64,000 bases of DNA from Oscheius dolichura. Taxonomy: Eukaryota; Nematoda; Chromadorea; Rhabditida; Rhabditidae. Each line of letters begins with the position of its first letter. Position 1 is the stretch's first letter. Position numbers and translations under genes: made by a program. Under the pieces are notes generated by a model. It was not told the origin of the DNA. It worked only from the letters and a program-made list of their open reading frames with translations, and searched no databases. Of the stretch, positions 11,355 to 24,221 are shown piece by piece. The DNA is taken from NCBI GenBank assembly GCA_932521035.1, contig OW051495.1, forward strand, positions 4,898,001 to 4,962,000, written 5' to 3'.

Positions 11355-13056
11355 TCAGTACGAAGGGGTGTTCAGGATAAAATAACGATGTTCATGTGTT
11401 TTGAGTGTTTTGAGTAGTCGATCAACGATGACGGTTGCAGTTTGAGGGGCAGTGAAAGGGGAAAATATACAGTGGAGATGGAATTTGTCGGTTACCTGAA
11501 ATAGGAGGATATTTTGTGCATATAGCTTGTTTTATGTGTTACCCAAATGAGGACGTTGTCATTTTCTCTTCTCATGAACATGCACCTCAGCTGTCGTTCC
11601 TTTTTGAGTATGTGGGATACCTGTTTTACCAGGAATATCGCCCTTTTTCGTTCTTCCACTGAAATTATCGGAACTCTGCAATAAATAAATGTTGGGAGAA
11701 GGAGGGAAAACTACTTGGCACTGGGCACACAGATCTGTCTCGTTGCTCGATTGCTATACACAAAGTGCCAGAGTTGCTCGTGGTCGTTTCCTATCTGAAC
11801 CTAGCTTTATGCTGATTAATATTCGAACAGACCTTTGATATTTCAAATGGGAGAGGATTCCGAAGACTGTCTTGAAAAGAGGTGAAAAATTTGGTATTGG
11901 TCTCCAATTTCTCGACAATTGACCTTTTTATCTATTCTGGATTTGATTGTGACTAAAAAAGGTAAACCTTATTTATGGGATCGAAGTGGTCTCGTTTCAC
12001 CGATAACAACACAAAACAGGCGTTTAGATCCTCCCACGGGTACGAGATGTAGGCATAGAAGAACCCCCTAGAAATGGGTCTCCATCACGGGCCATGAGCC
12101 ACTCACGAATCATTGAATTTGGGCAGACAGATCGGGGTCCAGGTCTGTGCCTCGGGCAGATGCATCGAGGAGTTGCCACTGATCAGATTGATCAGGATGT
12201 GGATATCGCGGGGATCGATGGTGTACTTCTTGTACCGGACGACGGAAACTATTTGCCGGTGGGCCAGGGCCAGACCGAACATTAGACCCTACATATAGAG
12301 ATTTATACAGAGGGGGTCAAGAACTACCTCCAATTTGGCGGAACTCAGCTGGGCCAGCATCACATTCGACAAGAACTCTCTGTCGGCCGGATTCATCGGA
12401 AGGATGCGGATGGAGGACCGGAGCAGGGCCACGTCCGAGTGCCACCATTCGAGACAGCTCTCCATATACCTGAGGAGGGGTAGGGGGAGTGGAGAGGAAG
12501 AGACCCACCTGTCGGTGCCTTTGAGCAGCTTGCGCAGGTCGTAGTTGTCACCCCTCTTCTCGTAGATGGTCTCCAGCTGGGATCGAGACAGCGTGGACAC
12601 AATCTGATCGAAGATGGAGGACAGCTGCTCCTGGAGCAGGTACTCCTGGCGGGAAACGATGCATAGGATCAACGGCTTCCGGTGGCTAAAGTGGACGTGG
12701 ACATCGCCGGAGGAGACGGACTGCAGGGAGTCGTCCCAGTGCTCGATGCGGGAGACGAAGACGCCGATGATGGCGAACAGGCCACACAGGTGGTCCTCGA
12801 GTCCCCCTCTGAGGCTCGGATGATATGTTGAGAAGCGAACTCACGACATGAAGATGGGCCGACCGGTCTCGGAGAGGACGAACACGTGGTACTTGGTGTC
12901 GACCAGCTTCTCGAGGACGCCGTCGTCCGTCAGCTCCTCGGGCACCTCGACCTCCCTCAGCTCTACTTGGTCGACTGGAAGACTTATCGTGCTCTGATCC
13001 AGAAGGGAAAGATCGACCGAACTGGGTCCCCCTCCCGGGGCGTCGAACTCCATCAT
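11355..13056 (-). CDS. sand-1: Vacuolar fusion protein MON1 / SAND-1
   Basis: MON1 with CCZ1 activates Rab7 and drives the Rab5-to-Rab7 switch on endosomes. From ATG 13056 (directly behind TTTCAGGGAC) the exons read MMEFDAPGGG..., KYHVFVLSETGRPIFMS (longin 1 start), the DLRKLLKGTDR region, LAHRQIVSVVRYKKYTIDP, WTPICLPKFNDS, GFFYAYISYPWEDLNACF, LWHFVYSNRATRQICVPS, ENDNVLIWVTDKFHLHCIFS and the end RYFILNTPSY, stop TGA 11357-11355. This is the full three-longin order of animal MON1. Exons at 12.1-13.0 kb are GC-rich, whereas those below 12.0 kb are AT-rich, so base composition switches inside the gene. It starts 179 nt after the GRIPAP1-like stop on the same strand. Confidence 0.93.
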
Positions 13057-13234
13057 GTCCCTGAAAGAGAGTGAGACACAGCCAACTGGACAGGTACGGT
13101 ACGAGGACACGTGGGGAGGAGGGAGGAGAGATACGGAATTATGCTTTATGGATTATATTATGTACACATAAAATGCGGGAAGAGTCTCTTTGTATAGAAT
13201 GCTTGGTGGGGAGGAATGTCTCGCTCATCAGGTG

Positions 13235-15442
13235 TCACATCTCTGTCCTCTCTATCAACGTCTGGAGGTCCTGAATATCGACTATCTAAAGGGAATGGAG
13301 CAGGCACGTACCCTTTGGAGGATCATGTTTTTGGACAGCGTCTCCTCCAGCATGCGCTGCAGTTTCCGGTTCATCTCCTTGAGGTCCGTGACCTGCTCGT
13401 CGCCGGCCAGGGTATTCGCCAGGAATTTACGGAGAGGGTCTATAACGGGAATAGGGAGAAGCAGAAGACACTCACTCTCGTTCTTCTGTGTCCCGAGGGC
13501 AGACGGCATCGGACGGGACCGTATCCAGTTCTCGATGAGCTCGCTCTTCTCCAGGATCTCCCTCTGCTGGCACTCATTCTCGTGTTCCAGATGGCGCACC
13601 TGGAGGAGTCGTTTCCCTGCCCGGCCTTTAGAAGCGAACCTTATCTACGGCGTCCGCGTACGCCTTCTGGAGGGTGCCCAGTTTGTTGATCAGCTCCACG
13701 TTGTCCGACTCCAGTGCACTCAAAGAGGAGATGCTCTCGTTGCCGTCGTATGTCTGTAATCTCTCTTTTGCCCGGGGATACCCGGCCGGCCGACGTTACT
13801 CCTCGTGTCGGGGTCCACCACGTGCCACTCCCTCTCCTTCGCTTTCTCCACGCTTTCCGCCCTCCTCTTCTCTTCCTTCAACGCTTTCTGTAGTTCCTTC
13901 AGCAGCATGCTCTGCTTCTTTAAGGCCAACTGCTGTAATGGGCGGATTGTCCTCTCCCCCACAACCTCGTACCTTTTCCTCGTCCTTCGTCCCCACCAGC
14001 CCTTCCAACTCAGCAATTCGTCTCTCCAGTGTCTCCCTTTCCCGGCGATGGGTCTCCTCCACTTGTCCCATTTCCTGAGAGCAATTTCTCTGTCCGATAG
14101 CAACTAACCCCTTTATTCTTCAACTTCTCCCCGTCTATTTGGCTCTGCAATTCGGTGATCTGCCCAGTATATCCACTTTCCATCTCTTCTCTCAACTGAA
14201 AACACGAATAAAAATCAAGTAATCCGTCGGTCACCTTGTCCATCTCCCTCTGATGGTTCTCGGCAAGAGTTTCGTGCTCGACCTTCTGCCGCTCCTCCGC
14301 CACTCTCGCCTGGCCCAAAAGGGCTTCTTTCTCCCTTTTCTCCCCGAGATACAAATCGCGTATATGATGGATTTCCTTGTTGGCCTCTGCCTAAAAAGGA
14401 ACAGCCGTCTTCCGTGTCCTCCGGATGGGCGTACCGTTGTCGCCTTCAACGTCTCCATCTCCTTTCCGGCCGTGTCCAGCTTTCCTCGTAACTCGTCCAC
14501 CTGCCTGTCCCTCTCTTCCAGTGCCCTCCTTAGCTCCTCCTTCTCTTCTTCCAGTTGATCGGCTCTTTTCTGTGCCTACAACAGAATATCTCCCACCATA
14601 TCGTGGATACCTCGCGGATCTCCTGCTCCTTCTGGCACTCGGTCTCCTTGTATTTCGCCTGCTGTTGTTCATTTCTAAGAATAGAATGAGTAAAGGGGAG
14701 GTGTGTCCGACTGACTCTCTCCTGACCTCCAGTACCGTGTTCTCCAGTCCCCGGACACACACCGTCTGTTCCTCGAGTCCCCTCGTCGCCTCATCCACCT
14801 TGTCCCGCAGTTCCAGGACAGTCTCTGAATAATCTCTCGTCCGGTCTCCCTCGCCGCCTACCCTCAAAGACCGCCTTCTCCTCTGCCCACTGTCGTCTCT
14901 CCTCCAACAGATTTCCCCGGTCTCCCTGTCCTAAACATATCTTTACTCTAGCCTTCTACCAAATAAAAATAATAAAATCTCTCAAAGACTACCTTCTATT
15001 GAATTGTTCGCCTCGAGTTCCTTCTGTAGGTCCTCGCACTGTCGGACTACCTGATATCTACGGTCAGACGGTCAGCTCGGGGGATACCTTGTTCAGTTCG
15101 GCGATGAATGTCTGTTGCTGTAGACGGAACTCTTCCTCTTGCTGAACAAGCCGGGCCCGGAGGTCCTGGTTCTCGTCCTCCAGCCTATGTTGGGTCTCCC
15201 TTTCCTTCTCGGTCAGACTTCTGTTTAATAACTGAAGGCGAATCTCTTCTAAAGGTCAAGAGGCCACCGCTTACCCGGGTGGCGAACTGTAAGGGATCCT
15301 TCTTGATCGGGGGTTCGATATTCGAGAGGGCGGCATTTTTCAGCTTTTCCTTGAGTTCGTAGTTGGTATTTCGAAGGTCAATCAACTGTTCCTGGAGCCG
15401 GAGAAACTCTTCTTGAGAAAGGCCGTCGCTCGAAGACGACAT
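13235..15442 (-). CDS. GRIPAP1/GRASP-1-like coiled-coil protein
   Basis: The vertebrate protein is a Rab4 effector on recycling endosomes. The start MSSSSDGLSQEEFLRLQEQL, continuing with LRNTNYELKEKLKNAAL, parallels GRIPAP1 (EEEFQRMQAQLLELRTNNYQ). The middle exons, about ten with short introns, are Glu/Lys/Gln/Leu-rich heptads. Near the C-terminus, KSELIENWIRSR and DLKEMNRKLQRMLEETLSKN match the conserved end segment of GRIPAP1. The last exon reads IVDIQDLQTLIERTEM before TGA 13237-13235. ATG 15442 is the first in-frame ATG, although the frame stays open upstream to about 15540. It is head of a same-strand trio with MON1 and EF-Ts; both this protein and MON1 act in endosome maturation. Confidence 0.82.
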
Positions 15443-16170
15443 CTTCCTGAAAACTTGTCGGACTGACTTTATGGTGTTTTTAGGAGCTAGGGATGTTTTG
15501 TCTGATCCGGCAGGGGAGTAAAATGTCTTCTTTCCGTCATCCAATAATTTTGGAAAAGGAAGGACTGGAAGGAAAGAAGGTTCGTGCTGCGGAAAATGGT
15601 GGTCGGTGGAACTATTGACCGCGCTCCCCTCCCCTCCTCCTCTTTTTCAAATTTGAGAAGAATCAATTGTTTCAGATATTGAATTTACATTTGATTTTCT
15701 GATTTTCTTATCACATCATGTAATTTATGTTCTCCTCGTATTTTCTTTCGAATAATATACCTGAAAATACCCAGAAATTCATTCCGATTAGCCTCTGCAT
15801 ACGCTTGACAGTATTCTGACTTTCCCCCTTGCAATACTGACTCTTATACGGCACTTTTCCATCGTCTTAATCTTATATATCCATAGTATTTCTCCGTAAT
15901 TTGCTGCTGACTCATTCGAATTCAGAAAAAAAAACCATTCGAAAACAATTCAAATTCACTTTCGCGCCGTTTCCCGCTTGCAGTGAACACTTACACCCAG
16001 CTGACATGTGCTGTTCTTTCGCATTATGTGGTCCATATAATTGGCCATTGTGCTATATGCATTACAAATAACTCATAGCTGGTATACTAATTGAATTCTT
16101 CTTCTCTTTAGAAGCATTTGCGTTATTCTCACATTTATACATTTTAAGGTAATTGGACAAAGAGAATAAT
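15443..16170. other. Intergenic region between divergent genes
   Basis: No gene seen. Composition becomes AT-rich after about 15,650. The GRIPAP1-like gene starts on the minus strand at one edge and the kleisin gene on the plus strand at the other, so this should hold two promoters. Confidence 0.4.
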
Positions 16171-19100
16171 ATGTCACCTGGCTCGACCGATGGCAACCCA
16201 ATTAAGAATGTTACAAGTCGAAAAAAACCAGTAAGTTCTTCTGTTTAAAATACTCATAGGGTATATGAAGGCTCCTAATAAATACCAGTTTTTATACCCT
16301 TTCTTTATCACGATTTATTGCTATAAAACGACATTTAGCGTCCGAAACCTATTGAAGAAGATAGCGACGATGAAATAAGTGGCAGCTCAAGCGCAAAGAA
16401 AAAACGGTACAATCGAGTAATCATTGTGATTTTAATTTTCATTAATTGGTGCTTAGACTAACTCAAATGGAGCAGGACCTAGTTCACGTGTTCGCAGAAA
16501 TTTAAATCTTAGTTTTCTACCAGCAGAAGCAAAAAAGAGTAAGTCACGCACCATATTCGCCATTTATTATTTTAGGGCGTTCAAAAGCTCACGAGGTAGA
16601 AGCTAATGAAGGAGAAAGTTTGGAAGCGGCTGTGACTAGAATCCTAGAGTCTCATCTATTACTTCGAAAATTTATAAATGCAGCTAATTGTTTTGAACAC
16701 AAGACAATCCTTGATATTATTAATAATGATCTGGTACGACATGAATCTATGGCTGTGAGTAGTTTGCGTCGGCCAATTTTACACCTTTTAGGATATGGCA
16801 ATGATATTGAATTCGGCTGTAGAAGTTTATGGATTTCGTGTTGATCGATGTTACCTTCATGTACAAGATACTCGTGGCCACATAACATCCACATTCAACC
16901 CTAAACGTGGGACCTTGTATTGTTAACTTCTATTTTCTTAGATGGCCATAACGATCTTCATAATGACTCAATGAGAGGTAGTCCAAGGCGGAGACGGCGG
17001 GATGACATTAAACGTATTTTTTTTTGGGTATACGTCCATAATATTTCAGAGAACATTGGAGATTGGAAAGCGCGTTTAACTGAAGATGGAGAACAAGAAT
17101 TAAATATTGCCGATGAGGAAGAAGAAGAAGGTAGCGGACGTAGACATATTCCCGAAGGTGCGTAACACTTTTGATGAATTTATTGTTTTCAGAAGATAGT
17201 GAAAACTTTATGGATAATATCCCTACCGACCATGAAGAACTGAATAATTTCCTCGATGATTTAATGGCGCAAAGAAAAACAATTAATGATAAAATACATT
17301 CAGTGGTAAGTGTTCATTTATTTCTATTTATTCAAATGGAAACTTCTTTATATATAATAAGGGTTATTTACAGAACACTCACATCGTAGAAGACGGTGAT
17401 GATTTAATGGATAAGACAAATAAAGAACTTTCTTCAAACGAATATTATCAAAAGGTATAATTTCGTGAATCAGTAATAACGAATATAATCAATTCTTAGG
17501 CGGTTTCACGTTATGGAGAAGGTAATAGCGCTGCTATGCTTATGAACAATGCTAAATTCTCATCGGAATCACAGGCTTACCTTATTCATTCTCGTATTAC
17601 TCCAAATGAAACAAAAATAACGGAGTCGCTTAACTATGATTTCATAAAACAGATTAAAGGTACACAAGTTTAGTATATATTTTAAAATGTTATTGTTTTT
17701 AGAAACCTTAGCAAACTCATTGTCAGCAGCCCCTAAAAAGATTGAGAAGGATCTTTTGCCGGCACTAGATGAAGTCTATCATAATAGCGATGTAGACACC
17801 GACGAGGAGGATAACTTCACTGGTGTGTTTATTCTTTTTTTTTTAAATGAATGCGGTTTAGCAACAGCAGCCGATGAGATAACTGAAGCAAACGTGGGAA
17901 TAGAAAACCTTCCAAGAAGTCCTAAGAATAAAGCATCTGAATTGAGAAGATCTATTGTTTTTAGAGGGAAGAATATGACAATAGAGCGGGTATGCTTCAA
18001 CGCAGAAATAATAATTGTAATTTCCAGACATGGGTTGCGGATGACATAACACTTAATTTAGCCCCGGATCTATATGGGAATAGGGACAAAGAAGACTTAA
18101 CGCGTTTAGAGAAAACTCGCACAGCTGTAAGTTTTAAATCAAATAACAAAGTTTTTTAGGGAGTTGATAATGAAGAGAAAAGTAAACTACCAGCAGAGTT
18201 GGAACTGTCTACGATTGAATTAAAAGAACGTTCAAAATATTTCGAAATATCAGGAATTGATGAAGATGTGCGAGAACTGGATAACTTATGGAATTCTCAA
18301 ATCGTAAAGACCGTTGTAACTACCGACGAAATGGTAGAAATGATACGGTTTGTTTTTAATTATTTCTTTACAATGCATAACAGATTGGTAGAAGATAGTC
18401 GAGACAGTCTAGAAGAAATCCACAATAAAAAACTGCGTATACTTCAGCCAGGAGATTATGTATTTTTCGTAGGAAGTGACGCTCAAGAGGTTTGAACATT
18501 TATTGGGAAGATAAATCCTTGTAGAATCCTTTAATCCCTGTCGACGATTGGAAAGAAGAAAGCGCTGACCCTGTACTAGAACTAGCTGGGTAACACAATA
18601 TTTTGTTTAAAGAAATATTATGTTATAGCAATGACGTTTTTTATGACGCCGAAGATGATTTGGAAGGAGCTGGAGATAATGAGGAACTTGACTTACCAAA
18701 CGAAGCTGAACCTGATAATATTGAGCATACTAATAGACCCATCGAGAGTATTGTGGATGATGTTCGCATTGCAATGGAAAGAGATACCCCGTAAGCGGCG
18801 GAAGCATGCCTTTTTAACAGTTATGTTTAGAAATGAAGAAGGTGAACCCGGAGAAACTGTTCACCTCGAAGATATTGCTGATGTGCCTGTCAATCCAGGA
18901 ATGATACCTGATAAATTAGATGAAGCTATCCGCAACATGGGTAAAGAGGATAATGCTCATTGGAAAGGTGTGGCATGCATTTTTGAAATTTTTTTCTAAT
19001 TTTTCAGGTAGCAAAACTGCCGAAGTTGTTGCCGGGGATAACAAGAAACAGAAAAAAACTCGCGTAGCTGAGGATAAATCTGTACATATTGACGAGTAAG

Positions 19101-20887
19101 ACGGAAATCTAACAAGTGTACCGCTATTTTTTTTTTAAAGATATTGGGCGGCATCTGATGCCGAACTGCGGAGAAAAGCTGCGTGCAAGTACAGTGCACG
19201 CCCTTCACACAGTATTGAAAAAACAGAAAACCTTATATTTCTGCCCCGACCTGCAAGCAAGAATGCATTCAGTTTTTATGATTTCGAAGATTTTAACAAA
19301 ATTACTTGTCTCAATGGAGTGAGTACTTTTCTGTTTATGTGTATAATCTTCATTTTTTAGGAGATGACATACTCTGGTAATACATGGGACAACAGCATGA
19401 GAACTGTAGAATTGATCAACAAACCGATGTCACTCTACGATGTAGCTGCTTTTAATGAAGATGGAGATGAATGTATGGGACTGGAATGGATGCGTGCTTT
19501 ACGAGGCATTAAGCTAAAAAGGCCTGCTGATGAACTGTTTGAGTCATTTAGTGAGTCGTATGTAATACATACTTTAGATCCACATCAATGCAGGATGCAG
19601 ATGCTGCGCTATTAGCAACATCAGCACTAGGTAGTGTTAGTGGTGATGAACCTGGGATGGAATACAACCCTGATATTGAAAACATATGGCACGACCATAA
19701 CTACGAAAACACCGTTCATTACGAAGTTGATTCTCCTGGCTTGGAATCATACCATACAGCACCGGTAAATTTATAATTCTTTCTAATAATACTCCAAACG
19801 CTGTTGCTTAAATAATATCATGCCATGTATTTCTAAAATGTATTTTTAGGCAGGGTCTAATTCTCCGGATCAAGATTTTAATCAAGCCATAGAAACACTT
19901 CCTTGGGTGACCCGAAAGAATAAACTTCAAGAAATTCGTGACCTCCAAGCTGCAGAAGATATTGAAGAAGAAGGGGAAATAGCAGAAGTGAGCAGCGATA
20001 ATTTTTTTAAATGGAACTTTTAGGGTTTGGAAGGAACTACCGCCATTATAATTAAAAATACATCTATTGATCAGTCAAAAGTGAAATCTTATCTAAAGAA
20101 CATTCTCACAAATCGAATGGTTTAGCCCGCATTGATAAATGCGTTACCTCATTTTTAGATGGATAAGAAATGCCTGAAAACAGTAACTGAAGCAGCGAGC
20201 GATCAAGAATTCTTGGACCAAACGGTAACCGCTGTTAGAGAGCTCACCCTCATGAATCCTGGTCAAGATATCAGCATGATGAATAGATCATTTGAGTTCA
20301 AAGATACTGGAATTGGTTAGTTCTTCATGTTCTTAAACATTTTTTTAAAGATCCCCTGGAAGTATCGCGTGTCGTGTTTACCGCCCCTGATCAGCAGACC
20401 CAGACAGGCCAAGGATTGAATGCCAGCACAAATCAAGACGGCCCCTCACAAGAAGCTCTTACAAATGCTGTTGTATTAAGTGACTTTAATATTCAAGGTT
20501 AGTCTTTGATATATATAATAGATTTTCTATTCAGGAGAGCATTCTCTGTCAAGTATTATGGCGTGCCTGCCATTTAGAGCACAGCGTAATAATGAAAAAA
20601 ACATGCACGTTGCGCTGCTTTTCAGTATAGCATTACAAATGTGCAATGAAAATGTAAGTTTTCTCTGAAATCTGGTCAACCGTGATCCAACTCAGACTCT
20701 GCATTGTATGCAGCCTCCAACTACTGGGGATGCAAGTTCGTTGGGAGATTTTGTGCTCAGAAATGGCGCATCTCCTCAAATAAACGCGTTGGTTGATGTT
20801 CCACGTCCGAAACGTCCAGTGCGTGTTATGCAGGAAGTTATTCCGGAAGTTGACGAAACTAATTTGGACGATTCAACTACTCATTAA
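16171..20887 (+). CDS. Condensin kleisin subunit, CAP-H/Barren-like
   Basis: Would close the SMC2-SMC4 ring in mitotic chromosome condensation. About 20 exons with short introns run from ATG 16171 (MSPGSTDGNPIKNVT) to TAA 20885-20887. The N-terminal part has a basic segment (SRVRRNLNLSFLPAEAK), then KFINAANCFEHKTILDIINN and a segment just before 16,850 reading YGFRVDRCYLHVQDT, which resembles the CAP-H motif KIYAVRVDAVHADVYRVL. The central region is long, acidic and poorly conserved. The C-terminus, ALLFSIALQMCNENTLHCM...LGDFVLRNG, resembles the winged-helix end of CAP-H (FACLLHLANEKNL...LSDVLVRQG). The C. elegans counterpart would be dpy-26. The match rests on the two ends; the H2-type kleisin is less likely. 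Confidence 0.68.
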
Positions 20888-21775
20888 TTAGTATTTGTTG
20901 TTTTATTATTTGGATAAGAGGTACCGATATATCCCCATGCTTTTGAGTTTTGTACAACTCCGCTTGTTACCACTTTTTATTCTGAAAAGCCTAATTTGAT
21001 TTTGTATATTACTAAAGTTTGATTTCGTTCCATAGCAAATCGTGTAATGTCTAGATCCCGGTGTAAATTATATAATCTTGCTTGTGCAATGTCGATTTTT
21101 AACATTCTTGGTCTCAATTCAAGTTATCTGTAATAAAACTTATAAAAGTATTATAGTAATGGGGCTACACATAGATGTCAAGAAACTCCAATATTACAAA
21201 TGAGCATCGAAAGGTAACGGCAGGTGTGATAACACGCATCCTATCCCAAAGACACGCTATTCTCAATAACCTTCCCACATTGTAAATCGCAATTTCAGGA
21301 TGTGTCGACACTGGTTGTCGCCAGTGTTCTGTATCGCAAACGATCGATCGAGCCGTCAGCTGGGGTCTCTCTGCGTCTCTGCCGCTTTCCCGTCCTTCTT
21401 TTAGGGTTTTGCAAACCTTATTCATTGGCCATTCCAGTTTCCAACTAATTTTTGTTGTGTCTAAACGTAGAATAAACATTTACATGTTTTATTTCCTCAA
21501 ACCTCCACCTTTAAAAAAGCCGGACACCTATTTCCTGTCCTTTTCCAAGTGATAAAAGTTTATTGAGTTTCCTACTAATTTCCTTGAAGGAAATTGCATA
21601 TTTCTATTATTTTTTATGTCATGATGCTATAAAGAGCTTCGATTTGTTCGTAAATATCGTTATTTATTGTATATTTTATGGGATTAGATTACAACAAATA
21701 CGCCGTCTCGTTGTCTTTTTTATCGCGGTGATATCTAAATTTCAGTGAGAAGGCCCATTCCAGCAGCCGGAGGAG
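20888..21775. other. AT-rich intergenic region
   Basis: Contains AATAAA at 21132-21137, probably the polyadenylation signal of the kleisin gene. A minus-strand frame at 21479-21165 has no support. Just before the next gene an acceptor-like TTTCAG lies at about 21744, and the start ATG follows within 35 nt. Confidence 0.4.
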
Positions 21776-23044
21776 ATGAGCAATCTCATGCCGGTGGCCG
21801 GCTCGCCAACTACGGGTTCGCCACCGTCTCATCAGCCATGCGTCGCCAGTCCTCCACCACCCAAGACGACGGCCCGCGTGGCAGGCAGTAAGTGTCCGTA
21901 CAGTTAAAGTAACATTTCCCAGTTCCTCCATGCACTCCGAGCATCATGACCAGCACCCAGCAGGTTGCACCCCAAATGGGCCAAATCGGCAGCTGTTCCG
22001 GGGACGTGACCGACAGCAACGCAGAGGTTCTCCTCTTCCCGACCCGTACCCCCTGCTTCCAGGTCCTCTCGGTATTCGAATGCCCCGTCTGTCTCGACTA
22101 CATGCTCCCGCCCTACCTTCAGTGTCACTCTGGACACCTCGTCTGTGGAAACTGCCGTCCCAAGCTCACCTGCTGCCCCACCTGCCGCGGAGCCACTCGT
22201 AACCGTCTACCCATCCCCGCCTCAATCCGTTTCAGCCAATGTCCGCAACTTGGGTCTCGAGAAGATCGCCAACACCGTCAGATTCCCTTGTAAATTCAAC
22301 AGTTCCGGCTGCCAGCAGTTTTTCTACCACCAGGAGAAAGTTGAACACGAGGAGGCCTGTGAGTTCAGGTGGGTAGTCGGCCGTCCTCGGCTAGGGCCTC
22401 TTCCAGACCATACAGCTGTCCGTGTCCCGGAGCCTCGTGCAAATGGCAGGGAGCCCTGACCGATGTCATGGAGCACCTCAAGAAGATCCACAAGAGCATC
22501 ACGACACTGCAAGGTACGTCCTAGCCAGGGGCTAATTGGAACCGGGCCTTCTAGGGGAGGACATCGTCTTCTTGGCGACGGACATCAACCTGCCAGGGGC
22601 GGTCGACTGGGTCATGATGCAGAGTTGCTTCGGGTACAACTTCATGCTGGTCCTCGAGAAACAGGATCGCGAGCAGGGCCAGCAGATGTTCTACGCCGTC
22701 GTCCAGCTTATCGGAGCCAAGAAGGAAGCCGACAACTTCATGTACAGGTCTCGTCCTCCTCCTCCTGCAACAACCTCCTCTTCGTCTTCAGATTAGAACT
22801 CTCGACGATGAGGCGTAGACTGGCCTGGGAGGCGACCCCGCGCTCGATCCACGAGGGCGTCGCCCACGCCATCCACCAGTCCGACTGTCTGTCTTTCGAC
22901 ACTTCCACTGCTCAACTCTTCGCCGGTGCCCCTCCTCCCCCTGCCCCCTAATAACAGATTTCAGAAAACGGTAACTTGGGGATCAACGTGACCATCAGCA
23001 TGGTGGAGGCGTCTCCGGGAGTTGCCCATGCCATGGCCCGCTAG
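21776..23044 (+). CDS. siah-1: SIAH-type RING E3 ubiquitin ligase
   Basis: Transfers ubiquitin from an E2 to substrates bound by its dimeric TRAF-like domain. The RING reads [20 protein letters not shown] then [19 protein letters not shown], with all expected Cys/His ligands. SIAH zinc fingers follow ([28 protein letters not shown]), then the substrate domain [32 protein letters not shown] and [12 protein letters not shown]. The N-terminus ([20 protein letters not shown]) is low complexity, as in other SIAHs. After NVTISM, where vertebrate SIAH1 ends, this protein has an extra [12 protein letters not shown] before TAG 23042-23044. Introns are 35-50 nt; one of 37 nt interrupts the sequence just after the RING. 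A further in-frame 36-nt segment just before FECPVC may also be an intron. Confidence 0.95.
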
Positions 23045-23915
23045 TTCTCCTGGTCCTCCTCCTGTCCTCCGGTGTCCCTCCTGGCGTCTCCCTAATTATC
23101 CTGTCCAGTCGTATTTCCCGTCAGGTCGTCTTGTGATCAAACTGTCGCTAGCTCCCCTCCTCCAGATATTTCAGAATTTCATTATACACCCCGTCCCGAT
23201 CCCCGTCTAGCTATCAAAAGCGGATCTTGTACTGTATATAACCTGACTTTCACACTAGTTACACAACCAAAGTTGTACTCGATTTTGTAACAACTACTGT
23301 ATAAAGAGTCTGCCTTGGAGCCATTTTACTCGATGGGGGGAGGTGGCCATCGGCTTGTGTCAGGTGGAAAGACAATAGCCTTAAAAAGTATACCATTATT
23401 TGGGTGGTACCGTCTCTCATAAAAGGAATTCGCCATGAAGGGGCCTTTTTAGATTTGTGTGGCTGACTGGTTATAATTCCCCGACTACTTCTCGTAATTC
23501 CCCTAATTCATAAACCGGAACCTGTTCAAAATGCAATCCTCGCCGTTTTTCGAAGGGTCCGTTCAGACCTCGCCGCAGGGTTCCCCCGGCCGGGTCCCCC
23601 AAACAGTGAAGTTTTCGCAACCTGCCCCGTTTGGCCCTAAACATTTCCGTTGAGCCCTGGATAATGGCCGTTTTTGGAACGAGTCCATCCCATGTAGTTC
23701 ACGGCGGACACTTCTTCGAGTGGGAAACAACACATTTTGTTGTCCGACTTTGGCCGTCGCCCGGGGTTCCGCTAGATAAAAAGAGTATCAGCGGAGGAGG
23801 AAGAAGTTTTATTATTTGGAACAACCGTCAACGTGATCACTTGTATTCTAACAGATTTCACTACCCAGGACAAGACTCGGAATGGCACACGGGGACTATG
23901 TACAGCGGGGGGACT
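23045..23915. other. 3' region and intergenic sequence
   Basis: No gene recognised. On the minus strand an AATAAA lies at 23813-23808, about 100 nt beyond the stop of the small gene that ends at 23916, and is its likely polyadenylation signal. Confidence 0.4.
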
Positions 23916-24221
23916 TCACTCGGCACAGTCGCAGTCGTCGTCGATGAAGGGCCAGGATAGGGCCTCGGTGAAAGAGACGCTTCTCGTGGAGTTGGGGGTA
24001 CTGGAAACGGGGTTAAGGGGCAGACCGGCCACTCGCCTCAGGTCCGAGAAGGTGTCCGAGTCGATTTTTCGCTTGAAGAGTAACCGGGTCGGGGAGCGAC
24101 GGGGCGACCGTAGAAGACGGCGGACGGAGTCGGCGATCGAGTGTCCGAAGGATCTGGAAGACGGCCTTTTTGGGAGACTTTTCGTGTCTGTTCTCGTATG
24201 ACGGACCCCTTGCCGCTTCAT
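23916..24221 (-). CDS. Small basic protein of unknown function
   Basis: An unbroken 101-codon frame from ATG 24221 to TGA 23918-23916. The middle is Arg/Ser-rich (HSIADSVRRLLRSPRRSPTR), followed by LLFKRKIDSDTFSDLRRVAG and an acidic Cys-containing end, SWPFIDDDCDCAE. The RSPRRSP spacing suggests phosphorylation by proline-directed kinases, which is inference only. A downstream AATAAA on the same strand supports transcription. The true start may lie in an upstream exon, and an acceptor-like CCGTCTTCCAG at about 24160 offers a second reading. I do not recognise a family. Confidence 0.42.
   Translation of the reverse strand: MKRQGVRHTRTDTKSLPKRPSSRSFGHSIADSVRRLLRSPRRSPTRLLFKRKIDSDTFSDLRRVAGLPLNPVSSTPNSTRSVSFTEALSWPFIDDDCDCAE

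Noticed and set aside
21165-21479. 104-codon minus-strand frame in AT-rich spacer
   Set aside because: No similarity, no splice structure, and it sits in the 3' region of the kleisin gene.
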